From NCBI GenBank assembly GCA_024639405.1, contig JAHEIL010000008.1:1-49173 (forward strand): a DNA stretch of 49,173 nt, read 5' to 3'. The position numbers were made by a program, and so were the translations under genes. The notes below the pieces were generated by a model. It was not told where the DNA came from. It made no database searches and worked only from the letters and a program-made list of their open reading frames with translations. Shown piece by piece: positions 33,021 through 43,393 of this stretch. This DNA is from Crocinitomicaceae bacterium (GTDB taxonomy: Bacteria; Bacteroidota; Bacteroidia; Flavobacteriales_D; Crocinitomicaceae). Within the stretch, counting starts at the first letter, position 1. The number at the start of each line of letters is the position of its first letter.

Positions 33021-33689
33021 TTAATCTCTTAATTTAGTAATGAAAACTTTATCGGTATCCACTTGTGCTTCTACAGCTTCAAAAAATGCATCCTTTTCTG
33101 CAACTGGAACACAATCAACTGGAAATGATAATTGTAACCCTTTGATGTAATCAAAAAATAAAGATTGTTGGTGAATGGAAATTTTTCTTAAACCATAAAA
33201 ATAAACCAAAGATACTTCACGATCTGCTGCGATGATTGCTTTTGATGTAACTCCAATTCTAAACTTCTTTAAGGATACTCCGTATGCTAAAAAGATAAAA
33301 TTATCGACCGTTGCAAAGCAAAAAGCAAGCGCTGGGAAAATGGCTTCATTTGTAATACGATAAAGTGTTGAACCAACAAAAAAGAGAACAATCGCTTCCA
33401 TAATTGTGTAAACGATGACTCTTTTAATTCGATCTTGACTCATTCGTTGGTTCCACTTAAATTTCTCTAATTGATTCACTAAACGCATTCCCATCCATCT
33501 TCTCACAGTTCTTCTCAATAAAATGATGAAAATAAACAAACCCAATGCTAAGAATATCTCAAAACGATACGGTAATTGTTGACCAGAAGTTCTTAAAAAT
33601 TCAATCGGCATATCGAAACCAACAGCAATGGTAAACAACATCGTTGGAAACAATAGAAACAATAGAAGGGCGTTGATGAATTTATTCAT
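33021..33689 (-). CDS. Polytopic membrane protein of unknown function
   Basis: This 222-residue protein has about four transmembrane helices: residues 7-25, 42-60 and two between about 92 and 135. A basic loop follows the second helix ('RRTVRRWMGMRLVNQLEKFKWNQR'). The C-terminal 80 residues are soluble and beta-rich ('LSFPVDCVPVAEKDAFFEAV'), recalling PH-like domains, but I cannot name a family. Its start overlaps the end of the DUF349 gene by eight bases, so they are translationally coupled. Confidence 0.75.
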   Translation of the reverse strand: MNKFINALLLFLLFPTMLFTIAVGFDMPIEFLRTSGQQLPYRFEIFLALGLFIFIILLRRTVRRWMGMRLVNQLEKFKWNQRMSQDRIKRVIVYTIMEAIVLFFVGSTLYRITNEAIFPALAFCFATVDNFIFLAYGVSLKKFRIGVTSKAIIAADREVSLVYFYGLRKISIHQQSLFFDYIKGLQLSFPVDCVPVAEKDAFFEAVEAQVDTDKVFITKLRD

Positions 33690-35388
33690 TTGGGATCATC
33701 TTAAGTTTTCGAATTAACGAATCAATTTTATTTTTGGAATGGTTGATTTTTCCTTCAACATCTTTTCGCAATGCATCGGCTCCTTTTGATTTTGCAAAGA
33801 ATCCAAGGTTGTTTTCATATTGCAAAATATCTCCTTTTAACTGTTCAATTTGTTGACGAATATCGGCCTTTTCTTTTGCAAATAATTTAGTAGCTTCAGG
33901 ACTAGAAGATATGTTTTCAATACGGGCTTGGAACATGACTTTGTCTTTTTCTTGGCCTTCCAATTTCAGCTTGCTGTAATGTGCATCTATCGCTTTTTTG
34001 AACGCTAAATAATTCGTGTCTTTTTCTTTTAATGGCACGCGACCAGCAGCATTAAATGATGATGAAAATTCTTTTAGATCTGCAATGGCTTGTTTTTTAT
34101 CTTCAGGAACCACATAACTTTCAATTGCTTGAATGATCGCTTGTTTTGCCAACAAGTTTACCTCTAATTGCTTGTCTTGTTCTTCAAAATGTTTTTGACG
34201 CGCATTGAAAAACGTGTCACATGCTCCTCTGAAATCAGACCATAATTTTTGTTCTAATTTTTGACCTGCATGACCAATTGTTTTCCATTGCTTTTGCAAA
34301 GCGACCAATTTTTCACCTGTTGCTTTCCAATCTGTTGTATCTTTGATTGCAATTGCTTGATCAACCAAGGCTTGTTTCTGGTCGCCAATCTTCGTGAATT
34401 TCTCTTGAATCGTTCCGAAAAAAGCTTTTTTCTGCGCAAAGAAATCATCACACATGGCTCTGAATTCTTGCCAAACTTCTTCATTTTCTTTACGAGGACC
34501 AAAACCTATCGTTTTCCAATTTTCTTGAATGGCTAATAAGTTTTTTGTCGCATCTTCCCACGTTTTTACAGAATCATATGATGAAATTGCATCTATGATT
34601 GCTTTAGTGGTTATTAAATGTGCTTTTTTCTTTTCTAAATTATCTAATAAAGTGGTGCGTCGTTCATCGTAAAAAGAATTAATTTTCTCATAAATTTCAC
34701 GCACACTTGCCCAATAGTTATCTTTTAATTTTTCCCATTCCTCATTAGCAACTGGACCAACTTCTTCCCATTCATTTTGAATGGTTTTTAAAGAGGTTTC
34801 AATTTCTCGAATGGATTGTTTATTTTTCAATTGCTCTAATTGAGCAATAACCTCTAATTTTAATTGGTAATTACGTTTTAAATCGTGGTCTTTTAACTCA
34901 CGGTAAATTTTCATGTTATAGAAAAACACTTCCAATAATCGCGAATAGTCTTGTTGGATTTGATCGCGCTTTTCACGTGGAATGTCACCTACAGTTTTCC
35001 ATTTCTCGTGAATTTCTTTGTATGCTCCGTATGCAGCTCCGATGTTCTCTTCGGTTTCAATAACAGCTTTTAATTGAGCAATTAAGGCTTGTTTCTCCTT
35101 TAAATTAACAGTTTCTGTTGCATTTTTAGCATCAACAACAGCTTTCTTTTTTGTTTTATACACTGAATAAATTTCAAAGAAAGCATCTTTTAATGGTTTA
35201 AAATCTATTGAATCGTATTCTTTTCCTTCAGCTTGAGCGTCTAAAAGTGCTACTTGATTTTTTCGTTCTTCTTCAAGAACATAATCTTCGAAACGTCCTT
35301 TTAGCTCGTTAACTTCTCTACTCACCATTAACACATCTTCATTTTGTGTTAACTTTTCCAATTCTTCAATAAAAGTATTCTTTTCCAT
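33682..35388 (-). CDS. DUF349 repeat protein
   Basis: The 568-residue, highly charged helical protein contains about five DUF349 repeats of 70-75 residues. Each repeat has the pattern 'W...G.(V/I/G)P(R/K)', then a helix with 'F...CD.FF..R', for example 'WKTVGDIPREKRDQI', 'WEEVGPVANEEWEKL', 'WKTIGFGPRKENEEVW', 'WKTIGHAGQKLEQKLW' and 'FNAAGRVPLKEKDTNY'. Long helices and coiled-coil stretches link the repeats. The function of DUF349 is not established; the architecture suggests a cytoplasmic scaffold or nucleic-acid-associated protein. It overlaps the following membrane-protein gene by eight bases. Confidence 0.88.
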   Translation of the reverse strand: MEKNTFIEELEKLTQNEDVLMVSREVNELKGRFEDYVLEEERKNQVALLDAQAEGKEYDSIDFKPLKDAFFEIYSVYKTKKKAVVDAKNATETVNLKEKQALIAQLKAVIETEENIGAAYGAYKEIHEKWKTVGDIPREKRDQIQQDYSRLLEVFFYNMKIYRELKDHDLKRNYQLKLEVIAQLEQLKNKQSIREIETSLKTIQNEWEEVGPVANEEWEKLKDNYWASVREIYEKINSFYDERRTTLLDNLEKKKAHLITTKAIIDAISSYDSVKTWEDATKNLLAIQENWKTIGFGPRKENEEVWQEFRAMCDDFFAQKKAFFGTIQEKFTKIGDQKQALVDQAIAIKDTTDWKATGEKLVALQKQWKTIGHAGQKLEQKLWSDFRGACDTFFNARQKHFEEQDKQLEVNLLAKQAIIQAIESYVVPEDKKQAIADLKEFSSSFNAAGRVPLKEKDTNYLAFKKAIDAHYSKLKLEGQEKDKVMFQARIENISSSPEATKLFAKEKADIRQQIEQLKGDILQYENNLGFFAKSKGADALRKDVEGKINHSKNKIDSLIRKLKMIPNE

Positions 35389-35422
35389 TACGCAGGTTTT
35401 TAGAAACGTATTTCTACAGTTG

Positions 35423-36337
35423 TTAAAAGTTAAAGTTTGCTAATGCAACAAATTGTTGCACGCGTTGTTCAATTTCTTCTTTTGTTATTTCAGTTAAGCG
35501 TTCAGTACCGAATTTCTCAACACAAAACGAAGCCATTGCAGATCCTGTAATGATAGCACGTTTCATATTTTCAAACGATGCATCATCTGTAGCTGCGATG
35601 TATCCCATAAAACCACCAGCAAACGTATCGCCAGCACCAGTTGGGTCAAAAACTTCTTCTAATGGCAATGCCGGTGCAAAGAAAATATTTTCATGGTGAA
35701 ACAACAATGCTCCGTGTTCACCTTTTTTAATAATTAAGTATTTTGGACCCATCTCACGAATTACTTTCGCCGCTTTCACCAATGAATATTCGTGTGATAA
35801 TTGACGTGCTTCTTCGTCGTTGATGATCAAAACATCCACTAATTTCAACGTATTTTTCAATTCATCCAATGCAATATCCATCCAAAAATTCATGGTGTCC
35901 ATTGCAATTAATTTTGGACGAACCGTTAAACGTTCAATAACCATACGTTGCACTTGTGGACTTAGATTCCCTAACATCAAATAGTCAACTCCTTGGTATT
36001 TTTCAGGAATAATCGGGTCAAAATGTTCCAATACATTCAATTCTGTTACCAAGGTATCTCTTGAATTCATGTCGTTGTGGTAGCGCCCCGACCAGAAAAA
36101 TGTTTTTTCACCTTGCTTGATTTGCAAACCTTCTAAATCAACACCTTTTTCTTCTAAAAGGGTTAACATTTCTTGGGGAAAATCATCTCCAACAACGGCA
36201 ACAATTTTTTGATTTTTTGCATGAAAAGCTGCGGCTAAAGCAATATACGTTCCTGCTCCTCCAATTATTTTATCTGTTTTGCCAAATGGCGTCTCTATTG
36301 CATCAAAGGCAACACTGCCCACTGTTAATAAACTCAT
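35423..36337 (-). CDS. PfkB-family carbohydrate/nucleoside kinase
   Basis: The 304-residue protein is a ribokinase-fold ATP-dependent kinase. The N-terminal substrate motif 'GGAGTYIALAAA' and the C-terminal 'DPTGAGDTFAGGF' with catalytic Asp 237 are clear. The substrate cannot be told; sugars, nucleosides and sugar-phosphates all occur in the family. The frame is open to 36355, but a TATCTTTG promoter box at 36353-36360 overlaps that ATG, so the ATG at 36337 is the start. No sugar-uptake genes are adjacent. Confidence 0.92.
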   Translation of the reverse strand: MSLLTVGSVAFDAIETPFGKTDKIIGGAGTYIALAAAFHAKNQKIVAVVGDDFPQEMLTLLEEKGVDLEGLQIKQGEKTFFWSGRYHNDMNSRDTLVTELNVLEHFDPIIPEKYQGVDYLMLGNLSPQVQRMVIERLTVRPKLIAMDTMNFWMDIALDELKNTLKLVDVLIINDEEARQLSHEYSLVKAAKVIREMGPKYLIIKKGEHGALLFHHENIFFAPALPLEEVFDPTGAGDTFAGGFMGYIAATDDASFENMKRAIITGSAMASFCVEKFGTERLTEITKEEIEQRVQQFVALANFNF

Positions 36338-36352
36338 TTTTTCAATTTTGAA

Positions 36353-36360
36353 CAAAGATA
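36353..36360 (-). promoter_or_regulatory. Putative -7 element (TATCTTTG) of the PfkB gene
   Basis: The reverse strand reads TATCTTTG, matching TAnnTTTG. It decides between two ATGs: transcription would begin near 36348, downstream of the first. Confidence 0.5.
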
Positions 36361-36423
36361 ATAGAATTAGAGAATTGGAAAGAGTTTGAAATAGGAAATT
36401 ACACGTATTTTAAACTAAATAAT

Positions 36424-36455
36424 TGGCACACCGATTGCAAATTTTTTATCTTTAC
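36424..36455 (+). promoter_or_regulatory. Putative promoter (TTG-N21-TATCTTTA) of the jelly-roll lipoprotein
   Basis: TTG at 36424-36426 and TATCTTTA at 36448-36455 are 21 bases apart. The -7 box has one mismatch to TAnnTTTG. It supports the ATG at 36471 over in-frame starts upstream. Confidence 0.45.
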
Positions 36456-36470
36456 TTTTTAAAGTTACAA

Positions 36471-37028
36471 ATGACTCAATTTTCCTTAAAGATTTTCATT
36501 TTTGCATTTATTTTTAGTGCATGTTCTCCAATGTCTGAAATTCAATTAGATCCAACAATTGATTTAAATGGTGGTTTTGAACAAAGTAAAAATGAATTGC
36601 CCTATAATTGGTATTTCTACACGCCTAAAACAGTGAAAAAAAGTGAATTTAAGATATTTTTAGATCAAAATATTTATAAAGAAGGTAAACAATCCTTACA
36701 TTTTTCTGTTACAAAATGTTCTCAAACTGGAGGGCATTTATCACCTGGATTTTCTCAAGAATTTTCAATGGAAGCAGGTAAAAAATATACTGTACTATTT
36801 TGGTTAAAAAATAAGGGCTGCCAAATAAGCGCAAAACTGGGTCAAATTTCTATCAAAACTGGTGATTACAAAGTAATAAAGGTCGATAAAAACAACAATG
36901 AATGGGAATTAATTTCTTTAATCTATCAGACTAAAAAAACAGAAAATCCATCGAAACTTAGATTTGAATTTAATGTACTTTCCAAAGGTGAATGTTGGGT
37001 GGATGGCTTTGAAATTAAACCGTTATGA
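36471..37028 (+). CDS. Lipoprotein with a carbohydrate-binding-like jelly-roll domain
   Basis: The 185-residue precursor has a hydrophobic leader ending in 'FIFSAC', a lipobox. The mature part resembles galactose-binding-like/CBM modules: 'LNGGFEQSKNELPYNWYF', 'EGKQSLHFSV', 'SMEAGKKYTVLFWLKNKG' and 'ECWVDGFEI'. These modules bind sugars or protein partners at the cell surface. No catalytic domain is attached and no polysaccharide-utilisation genes are adjacent, so the ligand is unknown. Confidence 0.75.
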   Translation: MTQFSLKIFIFAFIFSACSPMSEIQLDPTIDLNGGFEQSKNELPYNWYFYTPKTVKKSEFKIFLDQNIYKEGKQSLHFSVTKCSQTGGHLSPGFSQEFSMEAGKKYTVLFWLKNKGCQISAKLGQISIKTGDYKVIKVDKNNNEWELISLIYQTKKTENPSKLRFEFNVLSKGECWVDGFEIKPL

Positions 37029-37164
37029 AATTTTTTAACTGACTATTTCTATGTTGATTGAATGAACAAGTCAATTATGCAACAAAACCCCACAATGACA
37101 CGTTAATAAGTTCAGGGATCAAACGATTGAACGAAAGAATTCGGTGTTAAATTTGTTGGTGATG

Positions 37165-39828
37165 ATGAAAAAAAGAATTGTAAAAATCAGCCTTTGGTTT
37201 ATTGGAATATTAATGAGTATTTTCCTGCTAATTACAAGTGGAATCTACTTTTTTAAAGATGAAATATGTGGCGTTGTCATTCAAGAAATTAATAAAAATT
37301 TAAAAGCTCAAGTAGCTGTTTCTGAAGTTGACCTTACTTTTTGGGGTACTTTCCCAAAACTTGCAGTGGATTTTAATCACGTATTAATTAAAGACACCTA
37401 TAAAAATTACACTGGAAAAGACACGTTGCTTTACAGTGATCAAATTCGTTTAAAATTCAATGTAAACGATATTTGGAATGAAAAATACGTTGTTCAATCG
37501 ATTGAAGTTGAACCTGGCACATTTAAAATGAAAGTTAGTCCAACAGGCGCAATCAATTACGAAATCTTCAAAGAAAACAAATCAGATACTGTTTCAACTT
37601 TTAACTTTAAATTAGAAAACGTTCACCTTGAAAATTTTAGATTCTCCTATCAAAATCAAGCCATACAACAATCCTATAAAACACAGATTGATGAAATGGA
37701 CTTAACTGGAGATTTTTCTGAGAAAAAATTCCTATTACATGCGAAAACAACAGCGAAAATAAAAAAAGCAAAAAGTAAAAATGTCACGCTTGTATCTAAT
37801 AAATCAATTCAATTTGACCTTGATTTATTAGTGGATCAATTTCAAAACACCATAACTTTCCCTGTTTCAACCATTCAAATTGCAAATTTACCATTCACGT
37901 TTAAAGGAGCTGTAACAACTGATAACTATGCATTTGAAATCCATTCAAAAGATATTGAGTTAACTGATATTGCGAATAATTTTAACAATGACGCAGTTGA
38001 TAAAATCAATCAATACGAAGGAAAAGGAACAGTTTACTTCGACTTATTTATCGATGGAAAAAGAGCAACCGATGCTGCATCAGAAATAAAATGTGATTTT
38101 GGCATTCAAAATGGTTCGTTGAAAGAAAATGAAAAAAACATCCGAATAAATGCAATTGCACTAAAAGGTTCGTACAGATCTAACCTTGATGCTGAAAAAG
38201 AATTTCTCCGTTTAACAAATATACATTTCAACTCAATTGGAGGGCCTTTTTCAGGCGATTTACTGATTACAAATTTTGAAAACCCTAACTACAAAGGAAA
38301 GGCTAAAGGTTCTATCCATTTAAAAACTTTACATTCCTTGTTTAACATGCCTTATGTTGAGAAAATTTTGGGTGATGTAGGAGTTATTACCAAATTTGAT
38401 ATTCAAACCATTCACCAAAAAAACGGGAAAAAAGATGTTGAAATTCGTGCTTGTGAAGGTCAAATTGAGTTGAAACATGTTGGTCTTAAATTAAAAGATG
38501 ACAAGCGTTATTTCAATGACATGAATGGTATCATGTATTTGAGAAATGATGAGGCCGGCATTGAAAATGTTCGACTAACAATTGGCAAAAGTGATTTAAC
38601 AATTGATGGAATCTTTAAAAACATTGTTCCATTCTTCAAAAACAAAGGTAATTTAATGGCTGATGTTTCCATTCAAGGCAATTTCATTGATGTACAAGAT
38701 TTAGGAACAACTACCAAAAAAGAAAAAATACAAGATGCACGAAATTTTGTTTTACCTAGTACAATTGACGCAACTTTGCAAGTAAACGTTGGGGCACTGA
38801 AATATGAAAAACATACATTTAACCAAGTGAATGGCTCATTGATAATGCGCAATAGAAACTTATATTTCCCAGCAATTTCGTTACAAACTGCGGGGGCAAC
38901 AGTCAATGGAAATTTACGCATCGAAGAAAAAAATCCTGAAATTTTCACGATTACAACAAATGTTGTAGGAAACAATATTCATTTCAAACCATTATTTGTT
39001 GAATGGGAAAACTTCCACCAAAAAGTGATCAACGAAAATAATATTTCTGGAACGGCAGCTGCAAGCGTATACTTTGAAGCGCCTTTTGATTTAAAAACAG
39101 GGATCGTTTCAAATGCTATTAAAGCGCAAGTACAGCTGAAAATTCAAGATGGTCGCTTGAAAGGCGTGGAGGCATTTAAGGCAATCACAGAAAGTCTAAA
39201 TACAACTACTGCAAAATTGTTAATTGGCAAAGAAAACATTGAAAGTTTTGGCCAAAAATTGAACGATTTGAAATTTGAAACTTTAGAAAACACCTTTATC
39301 ATTCAAAATGGTCAATTAGAAATTCCTGAAATGATCATAAAATCTTCTGCATTAGAATTAAAAACTGCAGGAACACATTCATTTACTAACAATGTGGATT
39401 ATCGTTTTGCCTTTAATTTACGTGCAATCAAAGCACGCGCCAAAGTGACCGAATTTGGTGAAGAAGTAGATGATGGAACTGGAATGATTGTTTTCATGCG
39501 CATGAAAGGTCAAATTGACAATCCGAAAATCACTTGGGACAAAGATGCAAAACGTGAACAAGCGCGCTTAAATCGAGAAGCTGAAAAACAAACCGTTAAA
39601 TCGATGTTGAAAACGGAGTTTGGACTCTTTGGAAAAGATTCAACAGTTAAAATATACCAACCAAAAGAAACGCCTAAAGAAGTATTAAAGGTAGAATTTG
39701 GTAACCAAAAAACAGATGATCCAGTTATTGATAACAAACCGAAAAAAGATTCAAAAATCAAGAATAAATTAAAAAATTGGAAGACTGAGTCAACCAAAGA
39801 AAAAGAGGAAGAAATCGAACTGAATTAA
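37165..39828 (+). CDS. AsmA-like large envelope protein
   Basis: The protein of about 887 residues starts with a basic segment and one transmembrane helix (about residues 8-28) and then has a long periplasmic beta-rich region. 'DEICGVVIQEINKNLKAQVAVSEVDLTFWGTFPKLAVDFNHV' shows the AsmA N-terminal signature, and 'SALELKTAGTHSFTNNVDYRF' near the C-terminus matches AsmA_2. AsmA/TamB-like proteins are thought to form bridges that move phospholipids between membranes or to influence outer-membrane biogenesis. The C-terminal 100 residues are Lys/Glu-rich and probably disordered. Two adjacent ATGs (37162, 37165) are possible starts. Confidence 0.85.
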   Translation: MKKRIVKISLWFIGILMSIFLLITSGIYFFKDEICGVVIQEINKNLKAQVAVSEVDLTFWGTFPKLAVDFNHVLIKDTYKNYTGKDTLLYSDQIRLKFNVNDIWNEKYVVQSIEVEPGTFKMKVSPTGAINYEIFKENKSDTVSTFNFKLENVHLENFRFSYQNQAIQQSYKTQIDEMDLTGDFSEKKFLLHAKTTAKIKKAKSKNVTLVSNKSIQFDLDLLVDQFQNTITFPVSTIQIANLPFTFKGAVTTDNYAFEIHSKDIELTDIANNFNNDAVDKINQYEGKGTVYFDLFIDGKRATDAASEIKCDFGIQNGSLKENEKNIRINAIALKGSYRSNLDAEKEFLRLTNIHFNSIGGPFSGDLLITNFENPNYKGKAKGSIHLKTLHSLFNMPYVEKILGDVGVITKFDIQTIHQKNGKKDVEIRACEGQIELKHVGLKLKDDKRYFNDMNGIMYLRNDEAGIENVRLTIGKSDLTIDGIFKNIVPFFKNKGNLMADVSIQGNFIDVQDLGTTTKKEKIQDARNFVLPSTIDATLQVNVGALKYEKHTFNQVNGSLIMRNRNLYFPAISLQTAGATVNGNLRIEEKNPEIFTITTNVVGNNIHFKPLFVEWENFHQKVINENNISGTAAASVYFEAPFDLKTGIVSNAIKAQVQLKIQDGRLKGVEAFKAITESLNTTTAKLLIGKENIESFGQKLNDLKFETLENTFIIQNGQLEIPEMIIKSSALELKTAGTHSFTNNVDYRFAFNLRAIKARAKVTEFGEEVDDGTGMIVFMRMKGQIDNPKITWDKDAKREQARLNREAEKQTVKSMLKTEFGLFGKDSTVKIYQPKETPKEVLKVEFGNQKTDDPVIDNKPKKDSKIKNKLKNWKTESTKEKEEEIELN

Positions 39829-39845
39829 TGATTTAGCACAAAAAA

Positions 39846-41840
39846 ATGGAGCGACCTAGCAATGCATTGATTCACGAAACATCACCCTATTTGTTGCAAC
39901 ACGCATACAATCCTGTCAAATGGGTTCCGTGGACTGATACTGTTTTTGAAGAAGCCAAAGCACAAAATAAATTAGTGTTAATTAGTGTTGGCTACTCTGC
40001 ATGCCATTGGTGCCATGTGATGGAACATGAATCATTTGAAAATGATGAAGTAGCAGAATTAATGAATGCGCATTTCATTTGTGTGAAAGTTGACCGAGAA
40101 GAACGACCAGACGTAGACCATGTTTACATGACAGCTGTTCAATTAATGACGCAAAAAGGAGGATGGCCGTTGAATTGTTTTACTTTGCCCGATGGCCGTC
40201 CGATTTATGGTGGCACTTATTTTCCGAAGGACCAATGGAAACATATATTAACTTCCATTCATCATACGTTTAAAAACGATTTGGAAAAAGCACTTGAATA
40301 TGCAGGAAATTTACACGAAGGAATTATTCAGAGCGACCTTATCGAAAATGCCCAACAAATTCCTCTTTTTGAAGCGGAACGCTTACATGAATTGATTGTT
40401 AGGTGGGCGCGTAACTTTGACCGAATGGAAGGAGGAGATAGTAGAGCTCCAAAATTTCCATTGCCTTCAAATTATGAATTTTTGTTGCAATACGGCGTGC
40501 GGTTTGACCATGAAAATGTACTAAAACACGTAGCGCTTTCATTGGATAAAATGGCGCTAGGAGGTATCTATGACCAAATCGGAGGAGGTTTTTCAAGGTA
40601 TTCGGTAGATATGCTTTGGAAAGTACCTCATTTTGAAAAAATGCTCTATGATAATGGCCAGTTAATTGATTTATATTCAACGGCATATGCACATTTCAAA
40701 AAACCACTTTATAAACGAATAGTTTATCAAACTATTGCATGGCTTGAACGAGAAATGCTGGATGAGTCAGGTGCTTTCTTTTCAGCACTCGATGCTGATA
40801 GCGAAGGCGAAGAAGGGAAATTTTATTGCTGGATGAAACAGGAACTTGAACAATTATTAAGTGAGAAATTCTCCTGGGCATTTGATTTTTATTCAGTAAA
40901 CCAACGTGGATATTGGGAAGAAGGAAAGTACATTTTGTTGCGCTCAGAATCTGATAAAGAGTTTGCAAATAAGATGAACTGGACATTGGAGGAATTGGAA
41001 ACCAACATCCAACAATTGAATACTCATCTTTTAGAACAGCGTTCAGAAAAGATTCGACCTGGACTCGATTACAAATGTTTAACCTCTTGGAATGCTTTAA
41101 CCTTAAAAGGACTTTGCAAAGCGTACGCACAATTTGAGGAATCAGAATTTTTATATTTAGCTCTAAAAAACGCACGCTGGATTCAAAAGCATCAATTAAC
41201 TTCATCTGGTAAATTATGGCGGAAATACCATGCTGGGAAGAGTGAAATTGCTGGGTTTTTAGACGATTATGCCCATACAATTGAAGCGTTTATTGCCATG
41301 TATCAAATTACGTTCGATGCTGTATGGTTGAAAGATGCTGAAAAAATGTGTGCCTATGTGTTGGAGCATTTTCAAGCTGAAAACAGTAAAATGTTCTTTT
41401 TCACTGAAAAATCAACGACATTAATCGCACGAAAAATGGAAATCAACGACAATGTGATTCCAGCTAGTAATTCGGTAATGGCAAACGCTCTTTATGATTT
41501 AGGAAAACTCAGCAATCAAGCATCTTTCATAAAAATTGCAGAACAACAACTAGCAAATGTTTACGATGGAATGGAAAATTATGGCTCTGGATACTCCAAT
41601 TGGGCTCGTTTAGCTTTTAAATTTATCGATCCTTTTTATACTTTGGATTTTTCAGGAGAAGCAGCATTGGAATTAAGTAATAAAGTTAAAAAACACTATT
41701 TGCCAGGAACAATTTTCACCTATAAAACTGCTGAAAACACACCTACCAAATGCAACGTTTGCTACGAAGGAACTTGTTTAATGCCAACCGACGATGTTTC
41801 AAAAATCTTAGAATTAATACAACAAAATTCTAATAGATGA
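39846..41840 (+). CDS. DUF255 thioredoxin-domain protein (YyaL/SPATA20 family)
   Basis: The 664-residue protein begins with the DUF255 thioredoxin-like domain: '[21 protein letters not shown]' and the redox motif CHWCH at residues 53-57 in '[16 protein letters not shown]'. The rest is an alpha/alpha-barrel region related to glycosidases/epimerases ('[28 protein letters not shown]', '[14 protein letters not shown]', '[20 protein letters not shown]'). The family is conserved from bacteria to mammals, but its reaction is not established. There is no signal peptide. The stop overlaps the start of the following gene (ATGA), so the two are coupled. Confidence 0.93.
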   Translation: MERPSNALIHETSPYLLQHAYNPVKWVPWTDTVFEEAKAQNKLVLISVGYSACHWCHVMEHESFENDEVAELMNAHFICVKVDREERPDVDHVYMTAVQLMTQKGGWPLNCFTLPDGRPIYGGTYFPKDQWKHILTSIHHTFKNDLEKALEYAGNLHEGIIQSDLIENAQQIPLFEAERLHELIVRWARNFDRMEGGDSRAPKFPLPSNYEFLLQYGVRFDHENVLKHVALSLDKMALGGIYDQIGGGFSRYSVDMLWKVPHFEKMLYDNGQLIDLYSTAYAHFKKPLYKRIVYQTIAWLEREMLDESGAFFSALDADSEGEEGKFYCWMKQELEQLLSEKFSWAFDFYSVNQRGYWEEGKYILLRSESDKEFANKMNWTLEELETNIQQLNTHLLEQRSEKIRPGLDYKCLTSWNALTLKGLCKAYAQFEESEFLYLALKNARWIQKHQLTSSGKLWRKYHAGKSEIAGFLDDYAHTIEAFIAMYQITFDAVWLKDAEKMCAYVLEHFQAENSKMFFFTEKSTTLIARKMEINDNVIPASNSVMANALYDLGKLSNQASFIKIAEQQLANVYDGMENYGSGYSNWARLAFKFIDPFYTLDFSGEAALELSNKVKKHYLPGTIFTYKTAENTPTKCNVCYEGTCLMPTDDVSKILELIQQNSNR

Positions 41841-42727
41841 AACAACTATATTATCTTTTTATAATCGGGTTTTGCCAAATATTCGTGTCCCAATCATTTG
41901 CCCAACTTTTGAATACCAACAACGGAAGTTTATTTGCAGACCAACCCTTTTTCAACGAAGAAGCTGTTCAAAATGCAAAAATAAAACGCATCGTTGGTGA
42001 ATATTCCTATAAAAAAGTCGGCGAAGCTATTCAAGCAACAAAAGAAGTTTATGCGCTTGAATTTGATAAGGCAGGCAGGCTAATTTCATCAGTAGAAACT
42101 AGAAAAAATGATGGTACAAAAGATAGTAATTGGGTCATTTTTTCTTATACACCAACTGGAAAAATAAATTCAATTAAAAAAGGTAAAAAAGAAAATTTAG
42201 CTGGTAAACAATTCAATTTCAACCATCAAGAAATATGCGATGAAGAAATAACGTTTGTTGAAATTAGAAAAAAAGGAATACTTACAAAAGAAGTACTTTA
42301 CAGGGAAACAATAAAATTAAATTTCGGTCCAAATAAAGTGAATCGAATTTTTTTTAACACCTATGCTTTACCTTACTTAACAGAAACAATCCTTTTAGAT
42401 TCAAGTGGAAAAATAATTGAAAAAGTTGAGGAATTCACTGTCAGTCAACAAACGATTACAACACGATATGCCTATTCAGAAAAAGAAAAATTAACTTCAA
42501 TAACAAAAACAACTAGCGAAGAACAAACTACAGAAGAAATTCGATACCAATACGATGAAAAAGGAAATGTAACAGAGCAATTGAACTTCGAAAATGGTAA
42601 CTTAATTACTGAAACAAGTTTTTTATATAACGCAACAACTCAATTCTTAGTTAACCTAATACAGCGTAACGTTGCAACAAATTCACTGGTGTTAATTCGC
42701 TTTAAACCGTATGAATTTTACCTTTAA
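41837..42727 (+). CDS. Secreted hypothetical protein with YD-like repeats
   Basis: The 296-residue protein has a signal peptide ('[19 protein letters not shown]', cut near 'SFAQ'). The mature part is beta-rich with short repeated strands of the form '[20 protein letters not shown]' and '[12 protein letters not shown]', reminiscent of YD/RHS-type repeats in many Bacteroidota periplasmic proteins. No enzymatic motif is seen. Its start overlaps the DUF255 stop by four bases, and its 3' end overlaps the convergent lycopene cyclase gene by 36 bases. Function unknown. Confidence 0.75.
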   Translation: MKQLYYLFIIGFCQIFVSQSFAQLLNTNNGSLFADQPFFNEEAVQNAKIKRIVGEYSYKKVGEAIQATKEVYALEFDKAGRLISSVETRKNDGTKDSNWVIFSYTPTGKINSIKKGKKENLAGKQFNFNHQEICDEEITFVEIRKKGILTKEVLYRETIKLNFGPNKVNRIFFNTYALPYLTETILLDSSGKIIEKVEEFTVSQQTITTRYAYSEKEKLTSITKTTSEEQTTEEIRYQYDEKGNVTEQLNFENGNLITETSFLYNATTQFLVNLIQRNVATNSLVLIRFKPYEFYL

Positions 42728-43393
42728 AAATTCATAAATCCCAATAATCGGTAACAGCATCGCATAATTGTAATAAAGATCTTCCAGAGGAATTGTAATA
42801 ATTCTAGGTCCCATAATGTGTAATTCACTGTACCACACAATTGGTTGATCCGTAACTGCACCAGTTAATATTCCGTTGACAATAATGAATGGAACTAGTG
42901 CCACTATAAAAGCATTCACAAAGTGCGCGAACCATTTTACATGATAGATAAAATAAAAGCCTAGGGTCAACAACGCACTAATGATACAAGCAGTTGCTGT
43001 GTACCAATGTTCCAAGTGTGTAATTCCAAAAGTGAATCCAGAAAAAGTGAAAAAGAATGCAAAAATACTGGTTAACTTGTTATGATTGAATGTTGGAAAA
43101 TAAGCAATTAAAACTTCATAAATAAATACACAAGCATAAGGAACAACTAGAAAAAACAGGACTTCTTCCAGCGGTAAATTTCCTATATAAATTCCTGTAA
43201 TATAATCTGGTGTAAATCCCCAAATACCATTTTCAGTAAAATAACTATCCCATATTAAAAAAATAGACCCGATAGATAATAAAGCAGGAAATAACGCTTT
43301 CCAATTTGAATAAAAGTGAACTTTTTTATCAAAACTAAATAAAAAAGGTCCACAAATTGTAGCTATGATTACCCACCCATATACGCTCATCAT
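42692..43393 (-). CDS. Lycopene cyclase, fused CrtYc-CrtYd type
   Basis: The 233-residue membrane protein has about seven helices and two repeats of the lycopene cyclase domain signature: 'LPLEEVLFFLVVPYACVFIYE' (about residues 74-94) and 'IPLEDLYYNYAMLLPIIGIYE' near the C-terminus. In CrtYc/CrtYd enzymes the PxE(E/D) motifs are needed to cyclise the psi ends of lycopene into beta rings. The length fits a one-polypeptide fusion of both halves. It is the last gene of the carotenoid operon and overlaps crtZ by four bases. Confidence 0.92.
   Translation of the reverse strand: MMSVYGWVIIATICGPFLFSFDKKVHFYSNWKALFPALLSIGSIFLIWDSYFTENGIWGFTPDYITGIYIGNLPLEEVLFFLVVPYACVFIYEVLIAYFPTFNHNKLTSIFAFFFTFSGFTFGITHLEHWYTATACIISALLTLGFYFIYHVKWFAHFVNAFIVALVPFIIVNGILTGAVTDQPIVWYSELHIMGPRIITIPLEDLYYNYAMLLPIIGIYEFLKVKFIRFKAN

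Noticed and set aside
37029-37164. Possible regulatory element before the AsmA-like gene
   Set aside because: I see no strong inverted repeat, no consensus -7/-33 pair and no open frame.
40732-41280. A 182-codon frame opposite the DUF255 gene
   Set aside because: The other strand encodes a full, conserved DUF255 protein; the antisense frame is compositionally odd and without a promoter.
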